From assembly GCF_014529935.1 (NCBI RefSeq), contig NZ_JACVFC010000002.1, forward strand, positions 310,001 to 374,000: DNA of 64,000 nt, written 5' to 3'. Both the position numbers and the translations under genes were made by a program. Below the pieces are notes generated by a model that had not been told where the DNA came from, did not search any database, and worked only from the letters and a program-made list of their open reading frames with translations. Below, piece by piece: positions 54,231 through 63,494 of the stretch. The stretch is from Chitinophaga qingshengii (GTDB lineage Bacteria > Bacteroidota > Bacteroidia > Chitinophagales > Chitinophagaceae). Each line of letters starts with the position of its first letter. The stretch's first letter is position 1.

Positions 54231-54428
54231 ATGCTTCCCGAAAAATTGTCCCTCGAAAAAAAACTCTTCCTCCAGAAAGAGACCATTGCCGTTATGACTG
54301 ACACTGATGTGGTGGATGCACCACAGGCAGTCAGTGCTCCTTTCCGCACCGCACTTTCCATGGACACGCCTTTACGTTGCTGGCCCTGCTGCGCCCAGCC
54401 TAATACGCAATCCGGTTGTCCTAACTAA
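54231..54428 (+). CDS. Second class I lanthipeptide precursor candidate
   Basis: From the ATG at 54231 the peptide has 65 residues; a further ATG at 54189 would add 14 residues that do not look like a leader. The leader KLSLEKKLFLQKETIAVM (residues 5-22) has the charged L-x-L-x-K-x-T-I pattern of Bacteroidota class I lanthipeptide precursors. The C-terminal part (from about residue 41, ALSMDTPLRCWPCCAQP) holds four Cys (50, 53, 54, 63) and several Ser/Thr. There is no double-Gly site, unlike the precursor at 17115. The next gene, 66 nt downstream, is a LanC with all zinc ligands. No LanB or exporter gene is adjacent. Confidence 0.8.
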   Translation: MLPEKLSLEKKLFLQKETIAVMTDTDVVDAPQAVSAPFRTALSMDTPLRCWPCCAQPNTQSGCPN

Positions 54429-54494
54429 TGTTGTATTTTCCTGACAATGATATGGCGGGGCATTGTCCTGCCATATTGTTTTTAATCCACCCAT

Positions 54495-55697
54495 ATGACC
54501 GCCGGTTCCACGTTAACCCGCATCTACCAGGACCATCTGAAGGTGCTGGCCAATAAAGCCTATGATCCGTATTATGCAGAAAGTCTTTTTAAAGGGCCCT
54601 GGGGTCCTTTGTTATATCTTTTTTATTATGAAAGATATGTAGACAATAGTGCTCCCTGCGCAGGCAGTTGGTTACAAACACTGTATGCAGACCTGCAGCC
54701 GCAGCCGGTGGCCGGTTATGCCTATTGCAACGGTATCACCGGGCCATTTTGGTTGTTACAGCATCTTTATCAGCATCGTTTTATCGATATAGATATAGCG
54801 GAATTATCAGCCAGCTACATCACCGCCGCTATAGCAGAAAGTGAGCAGCAGCTGTCACAGCAAAACTTCGATTTCCTGCATGGGAGCGCCGGTATTTGCC
54901 ATCTGTTGCTGGCTTATACACATCAGGAAGCGGTACGCAGCCATCTGGCCTCCTTTGTTGCCGCCCTGTTGGGCGCCAGTCGTATGACCGGCCAGGGGCG
55001 CAGTCTCCCCGTGTTTGTGTTGTTTGAAACGCCTGTAACTGCCGGTGTAGACACTTTCAGCCTGGCACATGGTACCTGTAGCCTCGTCATCCTGTTATCG
55101 CGGATATACCAGGCGGGTATAGCCCGGGATACCTGCAGGCAAGTCATCACCGAATGCATCGATTTTATGTGGCATCATCAGAATCCCCGTCAGCCGGATA
55201 CGCCTCATGCCCTGTTCCCCGGCATCCTCGATGGCCGGGCGCCTTACAGCCGCCTGTCGTGGTGCTACGGCGATTTCAACGTAGCGCTGGCTTTATGGCG
55301 TTGTGGCCTGGCACTGGGCGAAAGCCGGTGGCAGCTGCAGTCCCTGGACATCATGCATTATACCCTGCGGAGAAATACCGACCAGGCAGCCGGTATTGTA
55401 GATGCTTGTCTGTGCCACGGTTCCAGCGGTATCGCTGCATTTTACCGGCACTTTTGGTATGAAACCGGAGAACCGGCATTTCGGGACGCGGCCCTTCACT
55501 GGCACAATAATACGCTGCAGAAGCTGGTGTTTCCGGATCAACCGGGCGTATATGGTATCCGTGGCTGGGAAGGGATAGACAAACAATGGGAATATTGCTG
55601 GGACCTGCTGGACGGCAGTAGCGGCGTTGGGCTGTCACTCCTGTCTCAGACCATCGACAAACCGCTACCCTGGGACGAAGCCTTCCTCCTATCCTGA
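54495..55697 (+). CDS. LanC-type lanthionine synthetase with complete zinc site
   Basis: The 400-residue protein has normal LanC length. Hairpin motifs GPWG, NGITG, HGSAG, AHG, CYGD, CHGSSG and DGSSG are in order. The zinc ligands are all present: Cys257 in SWCYGD, and Cys307-His308 in LCHGSSG; the active-site His192 in SLAHG is also kept. The enzyme adds Cys thiols to dehydroamino acids to make thioether rings. It directly follows a precursor-like peptide gene. Because no dehydratase gene is next to it, dehydration must be done by a LanB encoded elsewhere, perhaps the split LanB at 19144-22545. Confidence 0.92.
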   Translation: MTAGSTLTRIYQDHLKVLANKAYDPYYAESLFKGPWGPLLYLFYYERYVDNSAPCAGSWLQTLYADLQPQPVAGYAYCNGITGPFWLLQHLYQHRFIDIDIAELSASYITAAIAESEQQLSQQNFDFLHGSAGICHLLLAYTHQEAVRSHLASFVAALLGASRMTGQGRSLPVFVLFETPVTAGVDTFSLAHGTCSLVILLSRIYQAGIARDTCRQVITECIDFMWHHQNPRQPDTPHALFPGILDGRAPYSRLSWCYGDFNVALALWRCGLALGESRWQLQSLDIMHYTLRRNTDQAAGIVDACLCHGSSGIAAFYRHFWYETGEPAFRDAALHWHNNTLQKLVFPDQPGVYGIRGWEGIDKQWEYCWDLLDGSSGVGLSLLSQTIDKPLPWDEAFLLS

Positions 55698-55786
55698 TAT
55701 AATTTACTTTTCTAATAAGTGAAATATTATTAGTTTACATTTTTCAGAAATTAACGCATCTTGCAACCTTACCCACCGTTTTTACC

Positions 55787-57235
55787 TTGGAAGAACTGAT
55801 ACAAACCAAAGAGCAACCAACACAGCAGCACCTGAAGAGAGGCCTGCAAAACAGACACATTCAACTCATTGCATTGGGTGGCGCCATTGGCACCGGCCTG
55901 TTTCTGGGGATTGGTCCCGCCGCTGTACTGGCTGGCCCTTCTGTTATCCTGGGGTATGCCATGGCCGGCATCATCGCCTTCTTCATTATGCGCCAGCTGG
56001 GAGAAATGGTGGTAGAAGAGCCGGTATCCGGCAGTTTCAGCCACTTTGCCTATAAATACTGGGGCAATTTCGCCGGTTTCTCTTCCGGATGGAATTACTG
56101 GATGTTGTATATACTCGTAAGTATGTCGGAATTAACCGCCATTGGCCTGTATGTGCAGTTCTGGTGGCCGGAAGTACCCCTGTGGACTTCCAGTCTCTTT
56201 TTCTTTCTCGCCATAAATGCGCTGAACCTCAGTTCTGTAAAAGTATATGGTGAAGCGGAGTTCTGGTTCTCTATCGTAAAGGTGATCGCCATTATTTCCA
56301 TGATCGTTTTCGGTGTATACCTGCTGTTAAGCGGCAACGGTGGCGCCCAGGCCAGTGTGAGCAATCTCTGGAACGATGGTGGGTTCTTCCCGAAAGGATT
56401 GCTGTCCCAGGATGCAAATGGTCAATACCAGGGACTTTTTGCGGCCATCGCCATGATCATGTTCTCCTTCGGAGGACTGGAACTGATTGGTATTACCGCC
56501 GCAGAAGCGGATCAACCGGAGAAAACCATCCCTAAAGCCACCAACCAGGTCATTTATCGTATCCTGATATTTTATGTAGGCGCCCTGGTGATCCTGTTCG
56601 CCTTATCTCCCTGGAGAAATATCACTACCGACAGCAGCCCCTTTGTAACGGTATTTGAAAGTCTGAAAGGTTTCCAGTTTAACCTTTTCGGCAAAGAGAT
56701 CTATTTCACCAGCCTGATCGCCAATGCGCTCAACCTGATTGTACTAACGGCAGCCCTTTCCGTATATAACAGTTCCGTATATAGCAACAGCCGTATGTTG
56801 TACGGCCTGTCCCAGCAAGGCAATGCACCGGCGTTTTTATCACAGCTCAACAAAAACCATGTACCGGTAAAAGCCACGCTGGTATCCGCCTTGTTTGCCG
56901 CTATTTGTATTGTGGTCAACAAACTGATTCCCGAAAAGGCTTTGGGCGTGCTGATGTCGCTCGTGGTATCTGCCCTGATCATCAACTGGATCATGATTAG
57001 CGTAGTGCACCTGAAATTCAGGCAACAGAAACGTTTGGAGCAGGTACATACAAAATTCCCTTCTTTTATTTATCCGTTGTCCAACTACATCTGCCTGGTC
57101 TTCCTGGTGGGTATCCTGGTGCTGATGTGGATGACCGGCATGCGAATACCGGTGGAGATGATCCCCGGCTGGCTCATCTTCCTGTACCTCTGTTTTATCA
57201 TAACGAATAGCGCTAAGGCGAAGCGGGCGGCATAA
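55787..57235 (+). CDS. Amino-acid permease (APC superfamily, AAT family)
   Basis: The 482-residue protein has 12 predicted membrane helices and the hallmark N-terminal sequence LKRGLQNRHIQLIALGGAIGTGLFLG of the amino-acid transporter family (GABA/proline/aromatic permease type), with SFSHFAYKYWGNFAGFSSGWNYW after helix 2. It is an H+-coupled inner-membrane importer; the substrate is not predictable with confidence. Translation appears to start at a TTG (55787), since no in-frame ATG precedes the first helix. It is monocistronic with a hairpin after the stop. Confidence 0.9.
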   Translation: MEELIQTKEQPTQQHLKRGLQNRHIQLIALGGAIGTGLFLGIGPAAVLAGPSVILGYAMAGIIAFFIMRQLGEMVVEEPVSGSFSHFAYKYWGNFAGFSSGWNYWMLYILVSMSELTAIGLYVQFWWPEVPLWTSSLFFFLAINALNLSSVKVYGEAEFWFSIVKVIAIISMIVFGVYLLLSGNGGAQASVSNLWNDGGFFPKGLLSQDANGQYQGLFAAIAMIMFSFGGLELIGITAAEADQPEKTIPKATNQVIYRILIFYVGALVILFALSPWRNITTDSSPFVTVFESLKGFQFNLFGKEIYFTSLIANALNLIVLTAALSVYNSSVYSNSRMLYGLSQQGNAPAFLSQLNKNHVPVKATLVSALFAAICIVVNKLIPEKALGVLMSLVVSALIINWIMISVVHLKFRQQKRLEQVHTKFPSFIYPLSNYICLVFLVGILVLMWMTGMRIPVEMIPGWLIFLYLCFIITNSAKAKRAA

Positions 57236-57261
57236 CCGGTGCGGGTCCTGTAAAAAATATG

Positions 57262-57294
57262 ACGGCCGTCAGTGGTAATACCACCGGCGGCCGT
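57262..57294. terminator. Hairpin between convergent permease and ppsA genes
   Basis: A two-part stem (ACGGCCG / CGGCCGT outside, GTGG / CCAC inside) is followed by TTCCTTTT on the plus strand and by a TATTTTTTA run on the minus strand, so it can serve both convergent transcripts. Confidence 0.7.
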
Positions 57295-57386
57295 TCCTTT
57301 TATGTGTTCTCTTATCTTATCCTGAACACCGTTACCACCGCCGCATGGTCCGGCATTTCCCGTCATTAAATCCGGAGCGTTGCAGC

Positions 57387-59780
57387 TTAAAAGGCCGGGG
57401 GCGCTGCGCCCACTTTCTCTGCCTGGCAGATATTGGCAATTCCGCGGATCAGGGCATCCGGATTAAAGGAAATACTGTTGATACCCTCTTTTACGAGAAA
57501 TGCTGCAAAGTCCGGAAAATCACTGGGCGCCTGGCCACAAAGACCGATCCGGACGCCGGCTTTCCGGGCAGCTTGTATCATCATAGCGATCATCTTTTTG
57601 GGAGCGGGGTCTTCTTCACTGAACAGATCGGCCACTAATGCAGAATCCCTGTCTAACCCCAGGGTGAGTTGTGTCAGGTCGTTGGAACCAATAGAGAACC
57701 CGTCAAATATTTCGGCAAAAGCCTCCGCTTCCAGCACATTGGAGGGTATTTCCGCCATCACGTACACCTCGAGGCCGTCAGCCCGGGAGAGACCATAGGC
57801 GGCCATTACGGACAACACCTTTTTACCCTCCGCCACCGTGCGGCAAAAGGGGATCATCACTTTTACGTTAGTGAGCCCCATGTCTTCACGCACCCTTCTC
57901 ACTGCTGCGCATTCCAGTCCAAAGCCTTCCCGGTACAGCGGATTATAATAACGGGAAGCACCTCTGAAACCCAGCATCGGATTTTCTTCCAGCGGTTCAA
58001 AGTCTTTCCCTCCCAACAACTGCGCATATTCATTGGTCTTAAAATCACTCATCCGCACAATCACATCTTTAGGATAAAATGCGGCTGCTATGGTAGCAAT
58101 CCCCTGTGATAATTTCTCAATGAAAAAATGTTTTTTATCTGCATATAAACCGGTTAATGCTTCAATAGCCGCTTTCTCCCGCTCATCTTTCAGCTGATCG
58201 AAATGCACCAATGCCATAGGATGTATACCAATGGCATGTGTTATGATGAATTCCATCCTTAACAGCCCAACGCCATCGTTGGGAAGGAACGATAACCGGA
58301 AAGCCTGGTCCGGGTCACTGATAATCAGCGCCGCTTCGGTGCTTTCGGGCATGGTAATATCCGAGAGGCTTACTTCCTTTTGTTCATAAGATAACACACC
58401 GGCATATACATAACCTGTTTTCCCTTCACAGCAGGATACGGTGACCGGCATTCCGTCCCGGATAACGGTCGTGGCCCCGGTGGCCCCCACAATGGCCGGC
58501 ACGCCCAGCTCCCGTGCTACAATAGCCGCATGACTGGTACGGCCACCACTGTCAGTTATAATAGCGGCCACTTTCTTCAGCACAGGGTCCCAATCGGGAC
58601 TGGTGTTTGTTGTTACCACGATGTCCCCCTCCTGTAATCTGCCGGCTTCCTGTGGAGAGGCCAGCAGGCGGGCAGTTCCGGTCGTCAGCTTTTCGCCTAT
58701 TGCTTCTCCCTTTACCAGTACCGGGCCTTTTTCTTTCAGCACATACTGCCATTGGGTTTGAACCGTTTTGCCGGCATGTACTGTCTCAGGGCGTGCCTGC
58801 AACAGAAACAATTCACCAGTGACACCGTCTTTAGCCCATTCAATATCCATCGGGCAACGATAGTGTTCTTCTATCTCCAAAGCCCACCTCCCCAGCGTCA
58901 GTATTTCCGGATCTGTGAGTACATAACGCCGGCGGTCTTGTTCTGCTGTTGGTTTGTTCATCACCGGCTCCGCCGCACCGGGAGTATCATCCAAACATAG
59001 GGTCCATGCCTTATCGCCCAGTTTTTTTTGCAGTATAGCCTCCTTTCCCGCTTTGAGTGTAGGTTTGAAGAGATAAAATTCATCCGGCATTACTTTTCCC
59101 TGCACGATATTTTCTCCCAGTCCCCAGATACCGGACAACAGGATCACGTCCCTGAAACCGGATTCCGGTTCAAGGGTAAAGCCAACACCGGAACAACCTT
59201 TGTTCGTTTGCACCATCAGCTGGATACCAGCTGATAATGCAATCTTACTATGTTCAAATCCTTTGTCTTCCCGGTATTTGATAGCACGATCGGTATACAG
59301 GGAGGCAAAGCAACGTTGCACTGCCTGTAATACCGCTTCCTCACCGCAGATATTGAGATAGGATTCATGCTGACCCGCGAAGCTGGCTTCCGGCATATCT
59401 TCTGCGGTGGCGCTGCTTCTTACGGCTACCGGCAGCGCCCCGCCTTTTCCCAGTTGACGGTAAGCTTCGGTGATAGCTATTTTCAGTTCTTCCGGCAAAA
59501 CAGCCCTCAGTATTAGTTTACGGGCAGCGGCCCCTGTTTCAGCCAGGTTGGAAAAACTATTCCGGTCCAATTGCTGCATCAGTGCAGCCAATGACGAGCG
59601 AATACCGTTGACGTCCAGAAAGGTCCAGAAGGCCTCTGCAGTAGTGGCAAATCCGGGAGGTACGCGGATGCCTTTATCTGTCAACGCAACAGTCATCTCA
59701 CCCAGCGAAGCATTTTTTCCTCCTACTACGCCCACATCCGATAAGCGGATGGCCGCAAAGTCTATAATAAAACGGCTCAT
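57387..59780 (-). CDS. ppsA: Phosphoenolpyruvate synthase
   Basis: The 797-residue enzyme has the usual three parts. The N-terminal ATP-grasp domain (about 15-345) has VGGKNASLGEM, VRSSATAEDMPEASFAGQ and MDIEWAKD. The central phosphohistidine domain (about 375-455) has GGRTSHAAIVARELGVPA with the catalytic His. The C-terminal TIM barrel (about 470-790) has ENPMLGFRGASRY, MIPFCRT, GSNDLTQLTLGLDRDS and GLCGQAPSD with the active-site Cys. It converts pyruvate, ATP and water to PEP, AMP and phosphate for gluconeogenesis. Length matches the family (about 790). It lies 11 nt downstream of a UspA-type gene, and the two are probably cotranscribed. Confidence 0.95.
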   Translation of the reverse strand: MSRFIIDFAAIRLSDVGVVGGKNASLGEMTVALTDKGIRVPPGFATTAEAFWTFLDVNGIRSSLAALMQQLDRNSFSNLAETGAAARKLILRAVLPEELKIAITEAYRQLGKGGALPVAVRSSATAEDMPEASFAGQHESYLNICGEEAVLQAVQRCFASLYTDRAIKYREDKGFEHSKIALSAGIQLMVQTNKGCSGVGFTLEPESGFRDVILLSGIWGLGENIVQGKVMPDEFYLFKPTLKAGKEAILQKKLGDKAWTLCLDDTPGAAEPVMNKPTAEQDRRRYVLTDPEILTLGRWALEIEEHYRCPMDIEWAKDGVTGELFLLQARPETVHAGKTVQTQWQYVLKEKGPVLVKGEAIGEKLTTGTARLLASPQEAGRLQEGDIVVTTNTSPDWDPVLKKVAAIITDSGGRTSHAAIVARELGVPAIVGATGATTVIRDGMPVTVSCCEGKTGYVYAGVLSYEQKEVSLSDITMPESTEAALIISDPDQAFRLSFLPNDGVGLLRMEFIITHAIGIHPMALVHFDQLKDEREKAAIEALTGLYADKKHFFIEKLSQGIATIAAAFYPKDVIVRMSDFKTNEYAQLLGGKDFEPLEENPMLGFRGASRYYNPLYREGFGLECAAVRRVREDMGLTNVKVMIPFCRTVAEGKKVLSVMAAYGLSRADGLEVYVMAEIPSNVLEAEAFAEIFDGFSIGSNDLTQLTLGLDRDSALVADLFSEEDPAPKKMIAMMIQAARKAGVRIGLCGQAPSDFPDFAAFLVKEGINSISFNPDALIRGIANICQAEKVGAAPPAF

Positions 59781-59791
59781 AGTAAACGATT

Positions 59792-60634
59792 TTATTTGTT
59801 ATGGGCAATAAACAGCGGCAGGTTCAGTTTTGACATCAATACGTCCGCCATGCTTTCCCTGAACCATCGGGACACCGCCCCTCTGCGGTAGGCTCCCAAT
59901 ACCACCAGGGTATTGTTGGGCTGGTTTTGCAGATACCCGATAATTTCCGTTTCCGGATCGCCTTCCACTACCCGGTAGGTCGCCTTGGGGAAATGGCCGA
60001 GAATAAAATCGTGGACCAGGTGACGGTTTTGCAGATGATTACCCGCTTCATTGACAGATAACACGGTTACGCTGACAGGTAATACAGCAGCCAGCAGGTA
60101 ACTATACATTTTGATGGCGTACACCGACGAAGGCTCCCCATCATACAGTAATACCACGTTGGCCCACTCCGGTGTTGAAGCAGCTTTACCCGAAGGCGTC
60201 AGCAATACCGGGCATTGTACGTCGGTTAGCAGGTCCCGGATAAAACGGGTAGGCGGATTCATCGTATCATGTGCGAATGTTTCTTTCCGGTCGACGATCA
60301 GTAAATCACTGTAAATACTGGTTTCCAGCACATCCAGCAATGACACGTTCCGATGGTGGTGGATACTGTAGGGAACATTCGCTTTCTGGCAGGCCGCTTC
60401 AAAAATAGCCGCTGACGCCTTCCTGGTAGCCTTATCGGCGTTTTCGAGTTTGTTGATCGTGTCCGCGTCTGCACCGGATTTTAGTACCTGGTACATCCCG
60501 AAACTATTGTAGGTGAAATCCTCCGGTAATACACCGTTCACATGTGCGCCCTGTTGTTTGGCTACCATCAGGGCATATCGTTGCACATTTTCGGAATACC
60601 TCAGGCCATCCAATATGGCTGCAATACTGATCAT
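59792..60634 (-). CDS. Universal stress protein (tandem UspA domains)
   Basis: From the ATG at 60634 (MISIAAILDGLRYSE) the protein has 280 residues; the open frame upstream to 60697 adds an implausible N-terminus. It carries two UspA-like domains. The second ends with the nucleotide-binding pattern LVVLGAYRRGAVSRWFRESMADVLM, close to the G-x2-G-x9-G(S/T) motif. UspA-type proteins support survival under stress and starvation. Its coupling to ppsA suggests a response to energy limitation. Confidence 0.88.
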   Translation of the reverse strand: MISIAAILDGLRYSENVQRYALMVAKQQGAHVNGVLPEDFTYNSFGMYQVLKSGADADTINKLENADKATRKASAAIFEAACQKANVPYSIHHHRNVSLLDVLETSIYSDLLIVDRKETFAHDTMNPPTRFIRDLLTDVQCPVLLTPSGKAASTPEWANVVLLYDGEPSSVYAIKMYSYLLAAVLPVSVTVLSVNEAGNHLQNRHLVHDFILGHFPKATYRVVEGDPETEIIGYLQNQPNNTLVVLGAYRRGAVSRWFRESMADVLMSKLNLPLFIAHNK

Positions 60635-60834
60635 GATATAATATTTTATATGAAGATCGGCAGAAGTATCTCCATGAAATATGATAGCCGTTAGCATTAC
60701 AGATGATTACCGTCACTTTTAACGGCATAACATTTTTTTTTCAAACAATCACGGGCCCATGCGTGTTGTAATTTAAATACCAACCCTTACCGTACCAATA
60801 CCTTGATTTATTCACCCCAATAACGTTGTATGCG

Positions 60835-61905
60835 ATGAAACCCTTGCTATTTAAATCCCTTTCTTATTTCCTTGGATATTTTATCCTGGCTTCTCCCATG
60901 ATTGTTTCCGCCTGCACCGGCATTCAGCTCAGGGCAAAAGACGGAGCTGTTATTAGCGCCCGTACCATGGAATTTCCTAACGAGCTGCAAGCCCAGGTAG
61001 TCATTTTCCCCCGGAATTATCCTTTTAACGCCGTTAGTCCGGATGGCGCCAATAAAGGCCTGTATTGGAAATCCCGGTACGCCATTGTAGGCATCAACGC
61101 TATGGGCAAGGATGCTATTGCCGATGGTATGAACGAAAAAGGACTGGCAGTGGGTCTGTTCTATTTACCCGGATACGCCGGCTACATGGATATCCCTTCC
61201 CGGAAAATCGCCAAATCGATTAGTTCTACCGATGTATCTGCCTGGCTGTTATCTCAATTCGCAACGGTAGATCAGGTAAAAAGAGCAGTGGACAGTGGTA
61301 TTCTGATCAACAAAGGCATTCCCCTCTATCTGAATGGGGGCATTCCTTTCCCGCTGCACTACAATGTGCACGATGCCCAGGGTAAATCGCTGGTAATCGA
61401 ATGCGTAGGCGGAAAGCTGCGTTGCTACTACAACCCGTTAGGGGTATTAACTAACTCCCCTACGTTCGATTGGCACCTGACTAACCTGCAACGCTATGCG
61501 AACCTGCGGAATACCGAAACAGCGGCAGACTCCCAGCGCGTATGGCGGCAAAGCAATCTGCTGATGACCATACCAGGCGATTTCACGCCCCCTTCCCGGT
61601 TTGTTCGCGCGGTAGCCTATACGCAAAGCATGGAAGCCTGTACTACTGCAGCGGCAGCAGTTACCCAGGCCTTTCAGATCCTCAACGCTTTTGATATCCC
61701 CAAAGGAATGATCCAGGACCCCGCCCAGCCCCGGAACACGCCGTATACACAGTGGACCTGCGCCAACGACCTAAAAAACAAACGGCTTTATTTCCATACC
61801 GTCCATAACCGTACCCTGCATATGATCGATCTGGAGAAATATGCAGATACCGATAAAGTGTTGTTCTTTCCGATGGACGACGCGATGGAAATAGTACAAA
61901 ACTGA
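60835..61905 (+). CDS. Choloylglycine hydrolase/penicillin V acylase-family Ntn hydrolase, exported
   Basis: I use the ATG at 60835 (a TTG three codons upstream also opens the frame), giving 356 residues. The signal peptide ends in ASPMIVSA, directly before Cys27 in CTGIQLRAKDG, so cleavage would expose the N-terminal nucleophile Cys typical of Ntn hydrolases. Other motifs are ARTMEF, GMNEKGLAVGLFYLP and LTNSPTFDWHLTNL (Asp/Asn oxyanion region). The family cleaves linear amides: bile salts, penicillin V or N-acyl homoserine lactones. In a soil-type bacterium acyl-amide or signal degradation is more likely than bile-salt hydrolysis, but this is inference. Confidence 0.9.
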   Translation: MKPLLFKSLSYFLGYFILASPMIVSACTGIQLRAKDGAVISARTMEFPNELQAQVVIFPRNYPFNAVSPDGANKGLYWKSRYAIVGINAMGKDAIADGMNEKGLAVGLFYLPGYAGYMDIPSRKIAKSISSTDVSAWLLSQFATVDQVKRAVDSGILINKGIPLYLNGGIPFPLHYNVHDAQGKSLVIECVGGKLRCYYNPLGVLTNSPTFDWHLTNLQRYANLRNTETAADSQRVWRQSNLLMTIPGDFTPPSRFVRAVAYTQSMEACTTAAAAVTQAFQILNAFDIPKGMIQDPAQPRNTPYTQWTCANDLKNKRLYFHTVHNRTLHMIDLEKYADTDKVLFFPMDDAMEIVQN

Positions 61906-61927
61906 CTGGGTTTTTATGGCATATATG

Positions 61928-61973
61928 ACTCCCGTAATCCTATTTCCATAGTAGATTGCGGGAGTACTTTTTT
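61928..61973 (+). terminator. Rho-independent terminator after the Ntn hydrolase gene
   Basis: Stem ACTCCCG-t-AATC / GATT-g-CGGGAGT with a run of T directly behind it, 23 nt after the stop. Confidence 0.85.
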
Positions 61974-62163
61974 TCAGCACGGTCAACCAACCATCTGACG
62001 AACTTTACCCACTAATAAACATTTGATAACGATCAGCTGAGCTTCGCACGGTCCGAAAAACAGTACTGCGAGCAAACATATGACACAGGGGAATACATAC
62101 AAATTTATCAGCCAATAAATGCCAAAAGCCGCTGCGGCAGTTACCACAACGGCTTTCTGCCGA

Positions 62164-62793
62164 TCACCATATTTCTTCCTGCCGGGGGATAAAAAATCCT
62201 TTAATACAATTGGGATTCCGGATACATAACTGGATGTGGGTTTTGTCGTAGAAGCCGGCGTCTTCATAGATGGGGGTACCTTCGATGAAGACGCCTCTGA
62301 CGGAGTCGTATGGCTTTTTCCCATCCTTACACATCTTTTCATGTAGATATTCAATTACCAGACAATCCAACTCACGGATGACTTTGTCCTGTAAATTTTC
62401 AGCACCGCCCTTGTTTCTGTTCCGGGGTAGTTTGCCTCCATTCTCCAATATAACATTCTCCATCGTTAGAAAACTACGCTTGAGATTTTGGATATGCCTT
62501 GTGTCTAACAAGTCCAGGCAATAATCCAAACTAATAACGGCACCCAACACCGCTGGATTCACCAGTTTTCTCCCATTCGGGGGATGAGTCGCAAAATCAA
62601 GGGCACGCTCATAGTTATTCTGCCAGAAATAAATTCCATGTCCCAACCATTCATATTTTCCCAGACTGGAGCGGAGCTTTTCCCTTTCATTAATCACGTC
62701 GTCCCGTAGGGAACGTTCACAACCGTGAAAGCCGATGACCAAGCCAGGCGTGGCAGTATACATCGAATCAGATATTAATCGGGTCATTTTCAA
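62164..62793 (-). CDS. ADP-ribosyltransferase-like protein (PARP fold), possible toxin
   Basis: The 209-residue protein has no signal peptide. It begins with GFHGCE (His23) and then YEWLGHGIYFWQNNYERALDFA (residues 48-68, Tyr55). HG followed by GxGIYF and an RAxxxA helix is the pattern of the nicotinamide-binding part of PARP/DarT-like ADP-ribosyltransferases (H-Y-E triad). A Glu for the third position could be Glu171 in VFIEG or Glu177. The last part (HIQLCIRNPNCIKGFFIPRQ) is a beta-pair. The gene lies 26 nt downstream of a small basic protein gene in an apparent two-gene operon, with decayed copies of the small gene further upstream, a setting like toxin-antitoxin units. Activity and target are unproven. 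Confidence 0.72.
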   Translation of the reverse strand: MKMTRLISDSMYTATPGLVIGFHGCERSLRDDVINEREKLRSSLGKYEWLGHGIYFWQNNYERALDFATHPPNGRKLVNPAVLGAVISLDYCLDLLDTRHIQNLKRSFLTMENVILENGGKLPRNRNKGGAENLQDKVIRELDCLVIEYLHEKMCKDGKKPYDSVRGVFIEGTPIYEDAGFYDKTHIQLCIRNPNCIKGFFIPRQEEIW

Positions 62794-62819
62794 ACAATGG
62801 TTTTTTTGGGTACAAACAA

Positions 62820-63068
62820 TTATTTATGCCGTTTTAATCGCTTTAATTTGGCAGTGTCTTTCTCCTTTCTCCGTTTACTCTTTGTTCGCCAGGGAGTTCT
62901 TTTTTTTGGGAAGACAACCAAATGAAATATCCCCACATCACGGAGATACTGCATCGCCTCTTCCCTGGTAAAAGCGGCAGTGCGCTTTCTTTCCCTTTCG
63001 AACATTTCATCCATTCGCCGAAAATGTTCGGACCAGGTGTCAAAATATTGATATTTCGGTCTTTCCAT
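62820..63068 (-). CDS. Small basic protein, candidate antitoxin/partner of the ART-like protein
   Basis: The 82-residue protein starts MERPKYQYFDTWSEHF, has an acidic-basic helix with RERKRTAAFTREEAMQYLRDVG in the middle and a very basic tail (TPWRTKSKRRKEKD, then LKRLKRHK). It contains no known domain that I recognise. It is the intact member of a tandem set of three; the other two (63168-63406 and 63495-63633) are frameshifted or internally deleted. It is followed by the ART-like gene. A role as antitoxin, accessory factor or target-binding protein is suggested only by gene order. Confidence 0.65.
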   Translation of the reverse strand: MERPKYQYFDTWSEHFRRMDEMFERERKRTAAFTREEAMQYLRDVGIFHLVVFPKKRTPWRTKSKRRKEKDTAKLKRLKRHK

Positions 63069-63167
63069 CGTAATGTTATTTTAAGTAGTGAGTAAAAATG
63101 TTTAACAATAAACAGATATGTCAAAAACTTCAGTCATCCTTCAAACAATAGCTATCACTACAACAAC

Positions 63168-63406
63168 TTATCTACGCCGCTTCAATCGTCTCAACTGCTC
63201 AGCATCCTTCTCCTTTCTTCGTTTGCTCTTAGTCCTCCATGGGTTTCTTCTCTTAGGGCCAACAAATAAATGATCCCCCCGCATCCCGTAGATATTGGGC
63301 TGCTTCTTCCGGAGTAAAGGATGCGATGCGCCTCCTTTGTTCTGCGAAACCTTCTCTAATTTGCCTGCGATTTTCCGTCTGCGTACTGAAATTTGATATG
63401 CTCCAT
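63168..63406 (-). pseudogene. Second tandem copy of the small basic gene, frameshifted
   Basis: The sequence keeps the start (MEHIKFQY), the middle (ASFTPEEAAQYLRDAG) and the tail (NPWRTKSKRRKEKDAEQL), clearly homologous to the intact copy at 62820-63068, but in three different frames. One shift lies near 63380, the second in a run of six C (63275-63280 on the plus strand). It cannot give the full protein. Confidence 0.8.
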
Positions 63407-63494
63407 CAAAACATAATTTAAATGGTTACTAAAAAGATACACGAGCATTACATGGAATAATGTGGAGGAGACTTTTCTCAGATACAAACAACTG

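Noticed and set aside
60835..61905. Naming the Ntn hydrolase a bile-salt hydrolase.
   Set aside because: The family also includes penicillin and acyl-homoserine-lactone acylases; nothing in the sequence or habitat hints favours bile salts.
61983..62354. An open frame on the minus strand with a hydrophobic C-terminal half after the ART-like gene.
   Set aside because: Its first half only repeats the ART-like gene in another frame and its end runs close to the terminator of the convergent gene. A small membrane protein starting inside is possible but unsupported.
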